Counted from the first letter of the stretch, positions 1 through 5,718 are shown. The stretch: DNA of 6,717 nt from Gammaproteobacteria bacterium (GCA_016844485.1 JAENIZ010000067.1:1-6717), one strand, 5' to 3'. Program-made: numbers and translations. The notes: generated by a model from the sequence alone, not told the origin.

Positions 1-521
1 CCGGATCCATCACCTCCATTCAGGCCGTCTATGTGCCTGCAGACGACCTGACCGATCCGTCACCGGCAACAACCTTTGCCCATCTTGATGCCACCGTCGT
101 GTTGTCACGCCAGATCGCGGAGTTGGGTATCTATCCGGCCGTAGACCCGCTGGACTCCACCAGCCGTCAGCTCGATCCACTGGTCGTCGGGCAGGAACAT
201 TATGATACGGCGCGTGCGGTGCAGAATACACTGCAACGGTATAAAGAGCTGCGTGACATCATTGCCATTCTCGGCATGGACGAACTGTCCGCCGAAGACA
301 AACTGATTGTTACCCGCGCCCGCAAGATCCAGCGCTTCCTGTCACAACCCTATTTTGTCGCAGAAGTGTTTACCGGCAGCCCCGGTAAATACGTGTCCCT
401 GAAAGAAACCATCAGGGGATTCCAGGAGATTGTCGAAGGCAAGCATGACAATCTGCCGGAACAGGCCTTCTATATGGTGGGCACCATTGATGATGTCGTT
501 GAGAAGGCAAAGAAATTATAA
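1..521 (+). CDS. atpD: F1Fo ATP synthase subunit beta, C-terminal part (5' end outside window)
   Basis: This is the catalytic subunit of the F1 sector, which makes ATP from ADP and phosphate on the cytoplasmic side of the inner membrane. The reading frame is already open at base 3 (Gly-Ser-Ile-Thr) and runs 172 codons to TAA at 519-521. The usual length is about 460 residues, so the Walker A region and other N-terminal parts lie upstream of the window. Visible family marks are the VPADDLTDP and ATTFAHLDA segments, the LDSTSRQLDP segment, the DELS-[AE]-ED loop (here DELSAED) that contacts gamma and epsilon, and the ending EKAKKL. The match to the E. coli protein from memory is nearly residue by residue. 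The GTG at 33 is an internal Val, not a start. atpC follows 19 bp downstream, as expected for the last two genes of an atp operon. Confidence 0.97.
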   Translation, partial: GSITSIQAVYVPADDLTDPSPATTFAHLDATVVLSRQIAELGIYPAVDPLDSTSRQLDPLVVGQEHYDTARAVQNTLQRYKELRDIIAILGMDELSAEDKLIVTRARKIQRFLSQPYFVAEVFTGSPGKYVSLKETIRGFQEIVEGKHDNLPEQAFYMVGTIDDVVEKAKKL

Positions 522-540
522 CCGGATAGACTGAACTGTT

Positions 541-813
541 ATGGCTACCATTCGTGTTGATATCGTCAGTGCAGAAAAAGCGATCTTTTCCGGTGAAGCG
601 GAGATGGTGTTCGCACCTGCAATGATGGGCGAGGTCGGCATTGCTCCGGGACATACACCGCTCGTTACCCGTCTGGCGCCGGGTGAAGTCCGTGTAAAAC
701 ATCCTGATGGAAAGGAAGAAGGATTTTACGTTTCCGGCGGAATACTGGAAGTTCAACCCAAGGTCGTCACGGTACTGTCGGATACCGCCTTGCGTGCCGA
801 GGATCTGGATTAG
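541..813 (+). CDS. atpC: F1Fo ATP synthase subunit epsilon, truncated by an in-frame TAG after the N-terminal domain
   Basis: Epsilon sits on the central stalk, couples rotation to catalysis and, through its C-terminal helices, can inhibit ATP hydrolysis. The frame from ATG 541 encodes 90 residues and ends at TAG 811-813. These residues form the N-terminal beta-sandwich domain, with the family signature GEVGIAPGHTPLVT (residues 30-43) and SGGILEVQP (65-73). The family norm is about 139 residues. The codon replaced by TAG follows Asp-Leu-Asp, where E. coli has Glu (DLDEA), so a single G-to-T change of a GAG codon would explain it. The frame stays open beyond the TAG for 50 sense codons of recognisable epsilon C-terminal domain (see next entry). 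Either the organism makes a short epsilon, or the stop is a sequencing error, a read-through site or a recent mutation. The ribosome binding site upstream is weak. The identity is very sure; the truncation is only as sure as the base call. Confidence 0.93.
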   Translation: MATIRVDIVSAEKAIFSGEAEMVFAPAMMGEVGIAPGHTPLVTRLAPGEVRVKHPDGKEEGFYVSGGILEVQPKVVTVLSDTALRAEDLD

Positions 814-966
814 GCCGCTATATTGAAGGCCAAGGAAGATGCGGAAAGGGAATTCCACGATCGCGATGCGAGGACAGATTATGCCAAGGCGCGGGCTGCC
901 CTGGCGGAAACCGTTGCCCAATTGCAAGCCATTCAACGCCTGCGTAAACGTTCCGGCCGTTCATAA
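814..966 (+). pseudogene. atpC: Detached C-terminal helical domain of ATP synthase epsilon (in frame after the amber codon)
   Basis: Reading on in the atpC frame after TAG 811-813 gives 50 uninterrupted codons and then TAA at 964-966. The translation begins Ala-Ala-Ile-Leu-Lys-Ala-Lys and holds the DYAKARAALAETVAQLQAI stretch, which lines up with DYAQASAELAKAIAQLRVI of E. coli epsilon. This is the two-helix C-terminal domain that can extend into F1 and block hydrolysis. No frameshift or further stop has built up, so the segment is either still translated (read-through, or re-initiation at TTG 823), only recently lost, or cut off only by an assembly error. Read straight through, the full gene would span 541-966 and encode 141 residues, a normal epsilon length. 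Confidence 0.85.
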
Positions 967-970
967 CGGC

Positions 971-1042
971 AGTAATTGGTGATTCGTAATTAGTGATTGG
1001 TCTGACCTGTCACTGCTTGCGAATTACTAAGCACTAATCACC
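971..1042. repeat. Inverted tandem-heptamer element 1 (NGTRATT units), between atpC and glmU
   Basis: Four consecutive 7-base units fit NGTRATT on the + strand: AGTAATT (971-977), GGTGATT (978-984), CGTAATT (985-991) and AGTGATT (992-998). After a spacer of about 23 bases, three units lie in the opposite orientation: AATTACT (1022-1028), AAGCACT (1029-1035) and AATCACC (1036-1042). The two arms could pair as an imperfect stem; GGTGATT at 978 is the exact complement of 1036-1042. No T-run follows, so a plain intrinsic terminator is not evident. A second heptamer pair lies at 1094-1107. The element resembles in plan, but not in exact sequence, the one at 2518-2616. Confidence 0.7.
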
Positions 1043-1052
1043 CGCCGCACCA

Positions 1053-1066
1053 ACGCATCCCTGCGT
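1053..1066. other. Small perfect stem-loop between atpC and glmU
   Basis: ACGCA (1053-1057), loop TCCC, TGCGT (1062-1066) form a perfect 5-bp stem. It lies in the more GC-rich middle of the 190-bp gap, between the two heptamer clusters. There is no U-tract after it, so I do not call it a terminator. Its role is unknown and it may be chance. Confidence 0.3.
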
Positions 1067-1093
1067 ACGCGGCATTTGTGCGTCCATACACGT

Positions 1094-1107
1094 TATTACC
1101 AATCACT
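1094..1107 (-). repeat. Two further heptamer units of element 1 type, upstream of glmU
   Basis: TATTACC (1094-1100) and AATCACT (1101-1107) read on the - strand as AGTGATT GGTAATA, in phase with each other and of the same NGTRATT type as the units at 971-998 and 1022-1042. They have the same orientation as the 1022-1042 arm and could pair with AGTGATTGG at 992-1000. They lie 49 bp upstream of the glmU start, within its probable leader. Confidence 0.5.
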
Positions 1108-1156
1108 TTATTTTCCGAGGCTTATGCTTGTTTGAGTTATCGGATACCATATCGAA

Positions 1157-2521
1157 ATGAATCTTAGCATTGTCATTCTTGCCGCGGGACAGGGCACCCG
1201 CATGAAATCGGAAATACCGAAGGTATTGCACAAACTGGCGGGCAAGACCCTGCTCGAGCATGTGTACCATGCCGCGAGTGCGCTGAAACACCGCGATATC
1301 CTGATTGTGTACGGATATGGCGGTGAAAAAATCAAAACGCAACTCGCGCACCTGCCGATGACCTGGATAAAACAGGCAAAGCAACTGGGCACCGGTCACG
1401 CGGTAAAACAGGCCCTGCCGGATATCCCGGATGATGATCTGGTACTGATCCTGAATGGCGATGTTCCGCTGGTAACCTCTGTCACATTGAAACAACTCGT
1501 TGTAGCAGCCAGAGATACCGGGTTCGGTTTATTGACTTCAACTATTGATGATCCGTCAGGTTATGGACGCATCATCCGTAATAAAAAAGGAAAGCTTTTA
1601 CGCATCGTGGAAGAGAAAGATGCAAATGAGGTAGAAAGATCCATCTGTGAGATTAATACCGGCATGATGGTGATCGCTGCAAAATCACTCAAACGCTGGA
1701 TTAAAAAACTCGATAATAAAAATACCAGGAAGGAATTCTACCTGACTGACATTATCGAAATAGCAGCCAGGGACGGTGCGACAATCAATACGATAAAACC
1801 TGATTCACCAGTTGAAATCAGGGGCATCAATAATCGCGTACAACTGGCAGAGATGGAAAGGTATTATCAATACATACAGGCCCACCAGTTGATGCGCAGG
1901 GGTGTGACCATCATGGATCCCGCACGGTTTGATCTGAGGGGTGATCTGGAAATTGGAGAAGACGTACTGATTGATATCAATGTTTTGTTCGAAGGCCGTT
2001 TGAAGATCGGTAATGATGTTTCCATCGGCGCAAACTGCTGTATCAAAGACACAATCATTGCGGACAATGTTGAAATCCTGCCGAATTGTGTGATTGATAA
2101 TGCCATTATAGGTTCAGGTTGCCGGATCGGTCCCTTTTCGCGCATACGGCCGGATACCCACCTGGATGAGAATGTGCATATCGGTAATTTTGTCGAGATA
2201 AAGAAATCTACGCTTGGTCAGGGCACAAAGATCAATCATCTGAGCTACATCGGTGACACTGAAGTGGGCCGGGACGTCAATATCGGCGCAGGTACGATCA
2301 CCTGTAATTACGACGGGGCCAACAAACACAAGACCATCATTGAAGATAACGTATTTATCGGATCAGATACTCAGTTGGTTGCGCCGGTTACAGTGGGTTC
2401 AGGCGCAACCATTGGTGCAGGCACAACGATCACCAAAAATGTAAAGGCAGGGGTACTTGCGATCAGCAGGGCGGAACAGAAGTCGATACGTAACTGGAAA
2501 CGGCCGAAAAAGAAAAAGTGA
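1157..2521 (+). CDS. glmU: Bifunctional GlcN-1-P acetyltransferase / GlcNAc-1-P uridyltransferase
   Basis: GlmU makes UDP-GlcNAc for peptidoglycan and LPS in two cytoplasmic steps: acetylation of glucosamine-1-phosphate with acetyl-CoA, then uridylyl transfer from UTP. The product is 454 residues (E. coli 456). The N-terminal Rossmann-type uridyltransferase domain (about 1-225) shows LAAGQGTRM (8-16, Arg15), PKVLH with Lys22, QLGTGHA (76-82), metal-binding Asp102 in NGDVPL, GYGR (135-138), VEEKDA (151-156) and Asn225/226. From about 250 the left-handed beta-helix with hexapeptide repeats (IGxxVxI type) carries the acetyltransferase residues Arg331, Lys349, His361, Tyr364, Asn375 and Lys390, all at a constant offset of -2 from the E. 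coli numbers. The tail RPKKKK is typical. The ATG at 1157 gives the standard N-terminus, although no strong Shine-Dalgarno is visible. Position after atpC is classical; glmS does not follow. A small variant is Asn100 where E. coli has Tyr before the GD pair. Confidence 0.97.
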   Translation: MNLSIVILAAGQGTRMKSEIPKVLHKLAGKTLLEHVYHAASALKHRDILIVYGYGGEKIKTQLAHLPMTWIKQAKQLGTGHAVKQALPDIPDDDLVLILNGDVPLVTSVTLKQLVVAARDTGFGLLTSTIDDPSGYGRIIRNKKGKLLRIVEEKDANEVERSICEINTGMMVIAAKSLKRWIKKLDNKNTRKEFYLTDIIEIAARDGATINTIKPDSPVEIRGINNRVQLAEMERYYQYIQAHQLMRRGVTIMDPARFDLRGDLEIGEDVLIDINVLFEGRLKIGNDVSIGANCCIKDTIIADNVEILPNCVIDNAIIGSGCRIGPFSRIRPDTHLDENVHIGNFVEIKKSTLGQGTKINHLSYIGDTEVGRDVNIGAGTITCNYDGANKHKTIIEDNVFIGSDTQLVAPVTVGSGATIGAGTTITKNVKAGVLAISRAEQKSIRNWKRPKKKK

Positions 2522-2616
2522 AAAGTGAAAAGTGAAGCGTGAAACGTATAAAATCAAAAACAAGAGAAATTAAAATGCATAATCCAACTTTTCACCTTTC
2601 ACCTTTCACTTTGCAC
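2518..2616. repeat. Inverted tandem-heptamer element 2 (GTGAAAN units), between glmU and the amidohydrolase gene
   Basis: The + strand arm has four exact-phase heptamers: GTGAAAA (2518-2524), GTGAAAA (2525-2531), GTGAAGC (2532-2538) and GTGAAAC (2539-2545). The opposite arm has four inverted units: TTTTCAC (2589-2595), CTTTCAC (2596-2602), CTTTCAC (2603-2609) and TTTGCAC (2610-2616). Folding arm on arm gives a 28-bp stem with 23 matches and a 43-base AT-rich loop. The glmU stop TGA (2519-2521) lies inside the first unit, and the last unit ends 4 bases before the next ATG, so the element occupies essentially the whole intergenic space. It could stop transcription or protect mRNA ends, but no role can be shown from sequence alone. 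Confidence 0.8.
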
Positions 2617-2620
2617 TGAT

Positions 2621-3415
2621 ATGCGCGTTGGTTATTACCAATTCAGGCCACTGTTCGGAAAGATCAGACGTAATCTGGACAAGATTGTCAAAACCCTGGG
2701 CGATGTCAGTGCTGATCTGATAGTGTTGCCTGAGCTTGCCTTTACCGGTTATTACTTCAGGGACCGGGAGGAAGTCAAAACCCTCGCCGAAGATCCCGGT
2801 CATTCATCCACCATTGATTCGCTTGCCGCATTATGCAGGCACAGGAATTTCCATCTCATTGCAGGTTTCGCGGAGAAACACAGGGACAAATACTTCAATA
2901 GTGCGGTGTTAATCGGCCCCAACGGGATTGAACATATCTATCGCAAGCTGCATCTCTTTAATGAGGAGAAAAACTGGTTTGATGACGGGGACATTTACTT
3001 GCAGATTAACCCGATACAGGATGCGAAGATCGGCATCATGGTATGTTTTGACTGGGCCTTTCCCGAAGTGACGCGCGTGCTTGCCCTGCAGGGCGCCGAC
3101 ATCATATGTCACCCGTCAAACCTGGTGCTGGCCTATTGCCAGCAGGCCATGCTGACGCGTTGTCTTGAAAACAAGGTCTATGCCATCACCACCAATCGTT
3201 TCGGTGTTGACAAGCGGCCGCATGGCAGTCTCAAGTTTACGGGCCGAAGCCAGATCGTGGCCCCCGGCGGTACGTTAATACATCGTGCGCAATCGCAGCG
3301 TGAGGAACTGTATATTATGGAAATCGATCCGGCGCTCGCGCGTGACAAGAGCATTACCGCATTGAATGAAGTCCTGGCGGATCGCCGGCCTGAATACTAT
3401 TCCAATTTGAATTAA
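2621..3415 (+). CDS. Carbon-nitrogen hydrolase (nitrilase superfamily), predicted amidase
   Basis: The 264-residue protein belongs to the nitrilase superfamily, whose members hydrolyse C-N bonds of amides, nitriles or carbamoyl compounds through a Glu-Lys-Cys triad. All three are visible: Glu38 in LPELAFTGY, Lys109 in YRKLHLF and Cys142 in MVCFDWAFPE. A further conserved Glu lies in HLFNEEKNWF (about 115-116). The ending DRRPEYY is also typical. The length fits a single-domain cytoplasmic enzyme. The substrate cannot be read from the sequence; N-carbamoylputrescine-amidase-like or omega-amidase-like roles are possible but unproven. The ATG at 2621 gives a family-like N-terminus (MRVGYYQF), but the Shine-Dalgarno region is taken up by the inverted heptamer arm ending at 2616, so no ribosome site is evident. 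The RraA-like gene follows after 16 bp, suggesting cotranscription. Confidence 0.92.
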   Translation: MRVGYYQFRPLFGKIRRNLDKIVKTLGDVSADLIVLPELAFTGYYFRDREEVKTLAEDPGHSSTIDSLAALCRHRNFHLIAGFAEKHRDKYFNSAVLIGPNGIEHIYRKLHLFNEEKNWFDDGDIYLQINPIQDAKIGIMVCFDWAFPEVTRVLALQGADIICHPSNLVLAYCQQAMLTRCLENKVYAITTNRFGVDKRPHGSLKFTGRSQIVAPGGTLIHRAQSQREELYIMEIDPALARDKSITALNEVLADRRPEYYSNLN

Positions 3416-3431
3416 TACCGGGATATTAATA

Positions 3432-3911
3432 ATGGGTTTTACCACGGCTGATCTCTATGACGCGCATGGGGACAAGGCGCAGGTGGCACTGTCCATATTC
3501 AAGGATTATGGCGGCAGGAAGAACTTTCACGGACCTGTCTCGACGGCCAAGGTGTTTGAAGATAACTCACTGGTGCGCGCCGCGCTGGAAGAACAGGGCA
3601 AAGGAAGGGTGCTTGTTGTTGATGGTGGTGAATCACTGCGCTGTGCGCTGGTCGGAGACATATTGGCACAACTGGGAAAGGACAACGGCTGGCAGGGGAT
3701 CATTGTTTCCGGTTGTATCCGGGACTCGGCCGTCATTGCGACCATCGATATCGGCGTGAAGGCCTTGGCCACCAACCCGCGCAAGAGCATGAAGAAAGGG
3801 ACAGGCGATCGGGATATCCCGGTAATGTTTGCCGGCGTGACCTTCACACCCGGTGATTATGTGTATGCGGATGAGGACGGGGTTTTGATTTCTCCCGAAA
3901 AATTGACTTAA
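3432..3911 (+). CDS. rraA: RraA family protein (RNase E regulator-like / HMG aldolase-like)
   Basis: The 159-residue protein aligns along its length with E. coli RraA (161 residues), a trimeric protein that binds RNase E and slows mRNA decay. Shared stretches include TADLYD near the start, FEDNSLV (42-48), GRVLVVDGGESLRCALVGD (58-76), NGWQGIIV (85-92), DIGVKA (106-111), FAGVTFTPGD (133-142) and YADEDGV (145-151). The fold is shared with class II 4-hydroxy-4-methyl-2-oxoglutarate aldolase/oxaloacetate decarboxylases, which use an Arg-Asp pair and a further Asp to bind substrate and metal. Here Arg97-Asp98 (CIRDS) and Asp76 are present, whereas E. coli RraA, as I recall it, has Arg-Gln at the pair. 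An enzymatic role is therefore as plausible as RNase E control, and the gene symbol should be read as a family name. It follows the amidohydrolase gene by 16 bp, with a weak GGGA ribosome site at 3420-3423. Confidence 0.9.
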   Translation: MGFTTADLYDAHGDKAQVALSIFKDYGGRKNFHGPVSTAKVFEDNSLVRAALEEQGKGRVLVVDGGESLRCALVGDILAQLGKDNGWQGIIVSGCIRDSAVIATIDIGVKALATNPRKSMKKGTGDRDIPVMFAGVTFTPGDYVYADEDGVLISPEKLT

Positions 3912-3922
3912 ATATATTATAT

Positions 3923-3944
3923 TAAGACGTCATTCTAAGACGTC
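3923..3944. repeat. 9-bp direct repeat containing the palindrome GACGTC, upstream of the CDP-alcohol phosphatidyltransferase gene
   Basis: TAAGACGTC occurs at 3923-3931 and again at 3936-3944. Each copy contains the self-complementary hexamer GACGTC, so the two copies can also form a 6-bp stem around a 7-base loop (3932-3938). This lies in the 52-bp gap after rraA and just before the Shine-Dalgarno of the next gene. It might be an operator or a small hairpin; a T-run is lacking, so it is not a typical terminator. Confidence 0.4.
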
Positions 3945-3947
3945 CAC

Positions 3948-3955
3948 AGAGGGGG
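3948..3955 (+). promoter_or_regulatory. Strong Shine-Dalgarno for the CDP-alcohol phosphatidyltransferase gene
   Basis: AGAGGGGG lies 8 bases before ATG 3964 and fixes that start. It is the clearest ribosome binding site in the window; most neighbouring genes have weak ones. Confidence 0.65.
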
Positions 3956-3963
3956 TATAGAAG

Positions 3964-4617
3964 ATGGATAACACCACATCGCTTGGTGTATTTCCGCTTG
4001 TGAGAAAATTGTCACAGCCCATTATTGTCCTTATTTCAAGGTTTCCCATCACACCGAACCAGATCACCATGCTCTCATTAATTGCCGGAGTCGGTGCCGC
4101 GGCCTGTTTCATACAAAATGATTATCAGGTCAGGCTCATTGGTGCTGTGTTATTTGTCTTTTGTTATCTGCTCGATAACTGTGATGGTGAGATCGCCCGT
4201 TTAAAGCATCTCAATTCGGAATTCGGGGACTTCTTTGATACCTTCGTTGATTGGATAGTGCACACGACATTGTTTCTGGCCCTTGGTTACGGCAATTATC
4301 AGTTGAACGGCGACCTTGTCTGGTTATGGTTCGGTTTCTTTGCCGGGGCAGGTGCATCTATCAATTATTTTCTCGGTCTGTTCATCAAAGATAAGGACAA
4401 TCAGTTACCGGAATGTGAACAGGCCTCGTTGCATCCGAATGGCAACGATCTTTTTGTCCTGATATTCCGTGAACTGACACGGGCGGATTTCTGTTTTATC
4501 TTGTTGATCCTGACACTGCTGGATTCTGAATGGCTGCTGTTGCCTGCCGCCGCCATCGGGGCACAGGTTTATTGGTTAACACAATTCATGGAAGGCGCAA
4601 GGAAATTCCATGTTTAG
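3964..4617 (+). CDS. CDP-alcohol phosphatidyltransferase family membrane protein
   Basis: The 217-residue integral membrane enzyme should transfer a phosphatidyl or phospho-alcohol group from a CDP-activated donor to an alcohol acceptor, as in phospholipid head-group synthesis. The defining motif D-x2-D-G-x2-A-R-x8-G-x3-D-x3-D is complete: Asp71, Asp74, Gly75, Ala78, Arg79, Gly88, Asp92 and Asp96. These are the metal- and CDP-binding residues. The segment ITPNQITMLSL (29-39) before the first membrane span is also typical. Hydrophobic spans lie near 36-50, 57-70, 98-109, 118-140, 176-187 and 190-206. The acceptor cannot be deduced; it is not recognisable as PgsA or PssA, and other family members use inositol phosphate or other polyols. 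The start is supported by the strong ribosome site. The flippase-like gene follows 51 bp downstream, which suggests a joint role in a membrane lipid or glycolipid. Confidence 0.9.
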   Translation: MDNTTSLGVFPLVRKLSQPIIVLISRFPITPNQITMLSLIAGVGAAACFIQNDYQVRLIGAVLFVFCYLLDNCDGEIARLKHLNSEFGDFFDTFVDWIVHTTLFLALGYGNYQLNGDLVWLWFGFFAGAGASINYFLGLFIKDKDNQLPECEQASLHPNGNDLFVLIFRELTRADFCFILLILTLLDSEWLLLPAAAIGAQVYWLTQFMEGARKFHV

Positions 4618-4643
4618 GGAATCCCTTCACCATTAATTAACAT

Positions 4644-4658
4644 CTCTGCGTTGCAGAG
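4644..4658. other. Perfect hairpin ahead of the flippase-like gene
   Basis: CTCTGC (4644-4649), loop GTT (4650-4652), GCAGAG (4653-4658) form a perfect 6-bp stem. It is not followed by a T-run. It ends 10 bases before ATG 4669, so in the mRNA it would sit where a Shine-Dalgarno is expected (GCAGAG is the nearest purine-rich stretch). It could dampen translation of the downstream gene. A TTG at 4651 overlaps the loop, which argues against using it as the start. Confidence 0.35.
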
Positions 4659-4668
4659 CACCTTGCCA

Positions 4669-5682
4669 ATGAAATATACAAAACTCGTTTTCCTGGCCGC
4701 CGGTATTCTGTTGCTGGGACTGATTATCCGCAATGTTAACCTGGACGAAATTGTTTTCTGGATCTCCCGGCTCGGCCTTCAGGGATTAATCATCGTGCTG
4801 GTTATCTATGCCTTGGCCTTTCTCTGCGACGTGATCAGCTGGCAACTGGCCTTCCGGTCACTCGCCATGAACCTGCAATGGTTAAATCGCCTGTTTCTGG
4901 TGAGACTCATCGGCGAGGCATTCAATACCGTGATTCCCTCCGCCTCGGTCGGCGGAGAACCATTGAAGGCCGTTATCCTCAAGAACAGTTATCAGATCAG
5001 TTACCGTGAATCGGGGGCATCGCTGATCATCGCGAGGACGGTGAACATGCTGAGCCTCATCCTGTTTCTCGGCATCGGGTTTATCCTGTTATTGTCTTCA
5101 CCCATGTTTACCCGGAGCTACCAGATCACCGCCGGTATTGGTCTTACAATCATCACGCTGGGGACAATCCTGTTTTATCTCGTACAGAGATTTCAGGTGA
5201 TATCACTGACAGGCACCTGGCTCAGTACAACCCGGTTAGGCCCCAGGGTTGAAAAACTGTTGCATATTATTTATGACGTTGATCGGCATCTGCTGGAGTT
5301 TTATGCCAGCAATCACGCTAAATTCATCACTGCCCTGGGACTGTCATGGCTTAACTGGTTACTGGGTGTCGTTGAAATCTACGTTGTCATGTCCATGATT
5401 GGGTACCCGCTCGGTTTCATGGACTGCTGGATTATCGAAACGATGGCCCAACTGATCAGGACCGGGACCTTCTTTATCCCGGCCAGTATCGGGGCGCAGG
5501 AGGGTATCTTTATGCTAATGGGCGCCATCGTAACAGGGAACCCCTCGCTGGGTGTCGCCGTGTCCGTTATCAGGCGTATCCGCGAACTGATCTGGGTAGC
5601 GATGGGACTGGTTATTCTCTGGGGCTGGTTTCCGGACAGCCGGGTTAAAGAGACCGTGGCGAATTCCGGGAGCAATATGTAA
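4669..5682 (+). CDS. Flippase-like / lysylphosphatidylglycerol synthase TM-domain family protein (UPF0104 type)
   Basis: The 337-residue polytopic inner-membrane protein has about eight hydrophobic segments (near 5-20, 38-56, 120-143, 152-172, 218-246, 265-290 and 302-321, some possibly double). Two family hallmarks are clear: GEAFNTVIPSASVGGEPLKA (82-101) and FIPASIGAQEG (269-279), as in the membrane part of MprF-type lipid synthases/flippases and in the HpnL-like group. The soluble aminoacyl-transfer domain of MprF is absent, so it should not make lysyl-lipids itself; lipid transport or a support role is an inference. I chose ATG 4669, which gives a classic membrane N-terminus (MKYTKLVFLAAG). 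An upstream in-frame TTG at 4651 would add six residues but lies in a hairpin loop. The preceding CDP-alcohol phosphatidyltransferase gene is the probable partner. Confidence 0.88.
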   Translation: MKYTKLVFLAAGILLLGLIIRNVNLDEIVFWISRLGLQGLIIVLVIYALAFLCDVISWQLAFRSLAMNLQWLNRLFLVRLIGEAFNTVIPSASVGGEPLKAVILKNSYQISYRESGASLIIARTVNMLSLILFLGIGFILLLSSPMFTRSYQITAGIGLTIITLGTILFYLVQRFQVISLTGTWLSTTRLGPRVEKLLHIIYDVDRHLLEFYASNHAKFITALGLSWLNWLLGVVEIYVVMSMIGYPLGFMDCWIIETMAQLIRTGTFFIPASIGAQEGIFMLMGAIVTGNPSLGVAVSVIRRIRELIWVAMGLVILWGWFPDSRVKETVANSGSNM

Positions 5683-5690
5683 TAATTGTG

Positions 5691-5718
5691 AAATTGAGCG
5701 CATTACCATTGTCAATTT
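5691..5718. repeat. 7-bp inverted repeat over the -35 region of the surface-antigen gene promoter
   Basis: AAATTGA (5691-5697) and TCAATTT (5712-5718) are exact inverted copies with a 14-base spacer. The right arm lies between the candidate -35 and -10 boxes and the left arm lies upstream of the -35, as a repressor or activator site could. It may instead be a weak hairpin at the end of the preceding transcript; there is no real T-run. Confidence 0.35.

Noticed and set aside
412..936. 174-codon open frame on the - strand across atpD/atpC
   Set aside because: It lies opposite two clearly conserved genes, has no recognisable domain, and is a shadow of their codon usage.
971..1107. A CRISPR array or attachment site formed by the repeated units
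   Set aside because: Units are 7 bases, contiguous and without spacers, and there is no integrase, cas gene or tRNA nearby.
1454..1468. Asn100 in the GlmU NGDVPL motif as a possible active-site loss
   Set aside because: The metal-binding Asp102 and all other key residues are intact; this position varies among GlmU proteins.
1103..1495. 130-codon - strand frame overlapping the glmU start
   Set aside because: No family resemblance, and the + strand here is unambiguous GlmU.
3903..3923. TTGACT plus TATATT as a promoter for the CDP-alcohol phosphatidyltransferase gene
   Set aside because: The spacing is only 9 bases; at a 17-base spacing the sequence is GACGTC, which is no -10 box.
4616..4626. 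AGGGA-A-TCCCT hairpin at the end of the CDP-alcohol phosphatidyltransferase gene as a terminator
   Set aside because: The loop would be a single base, the stem is short, and no T-run follows.
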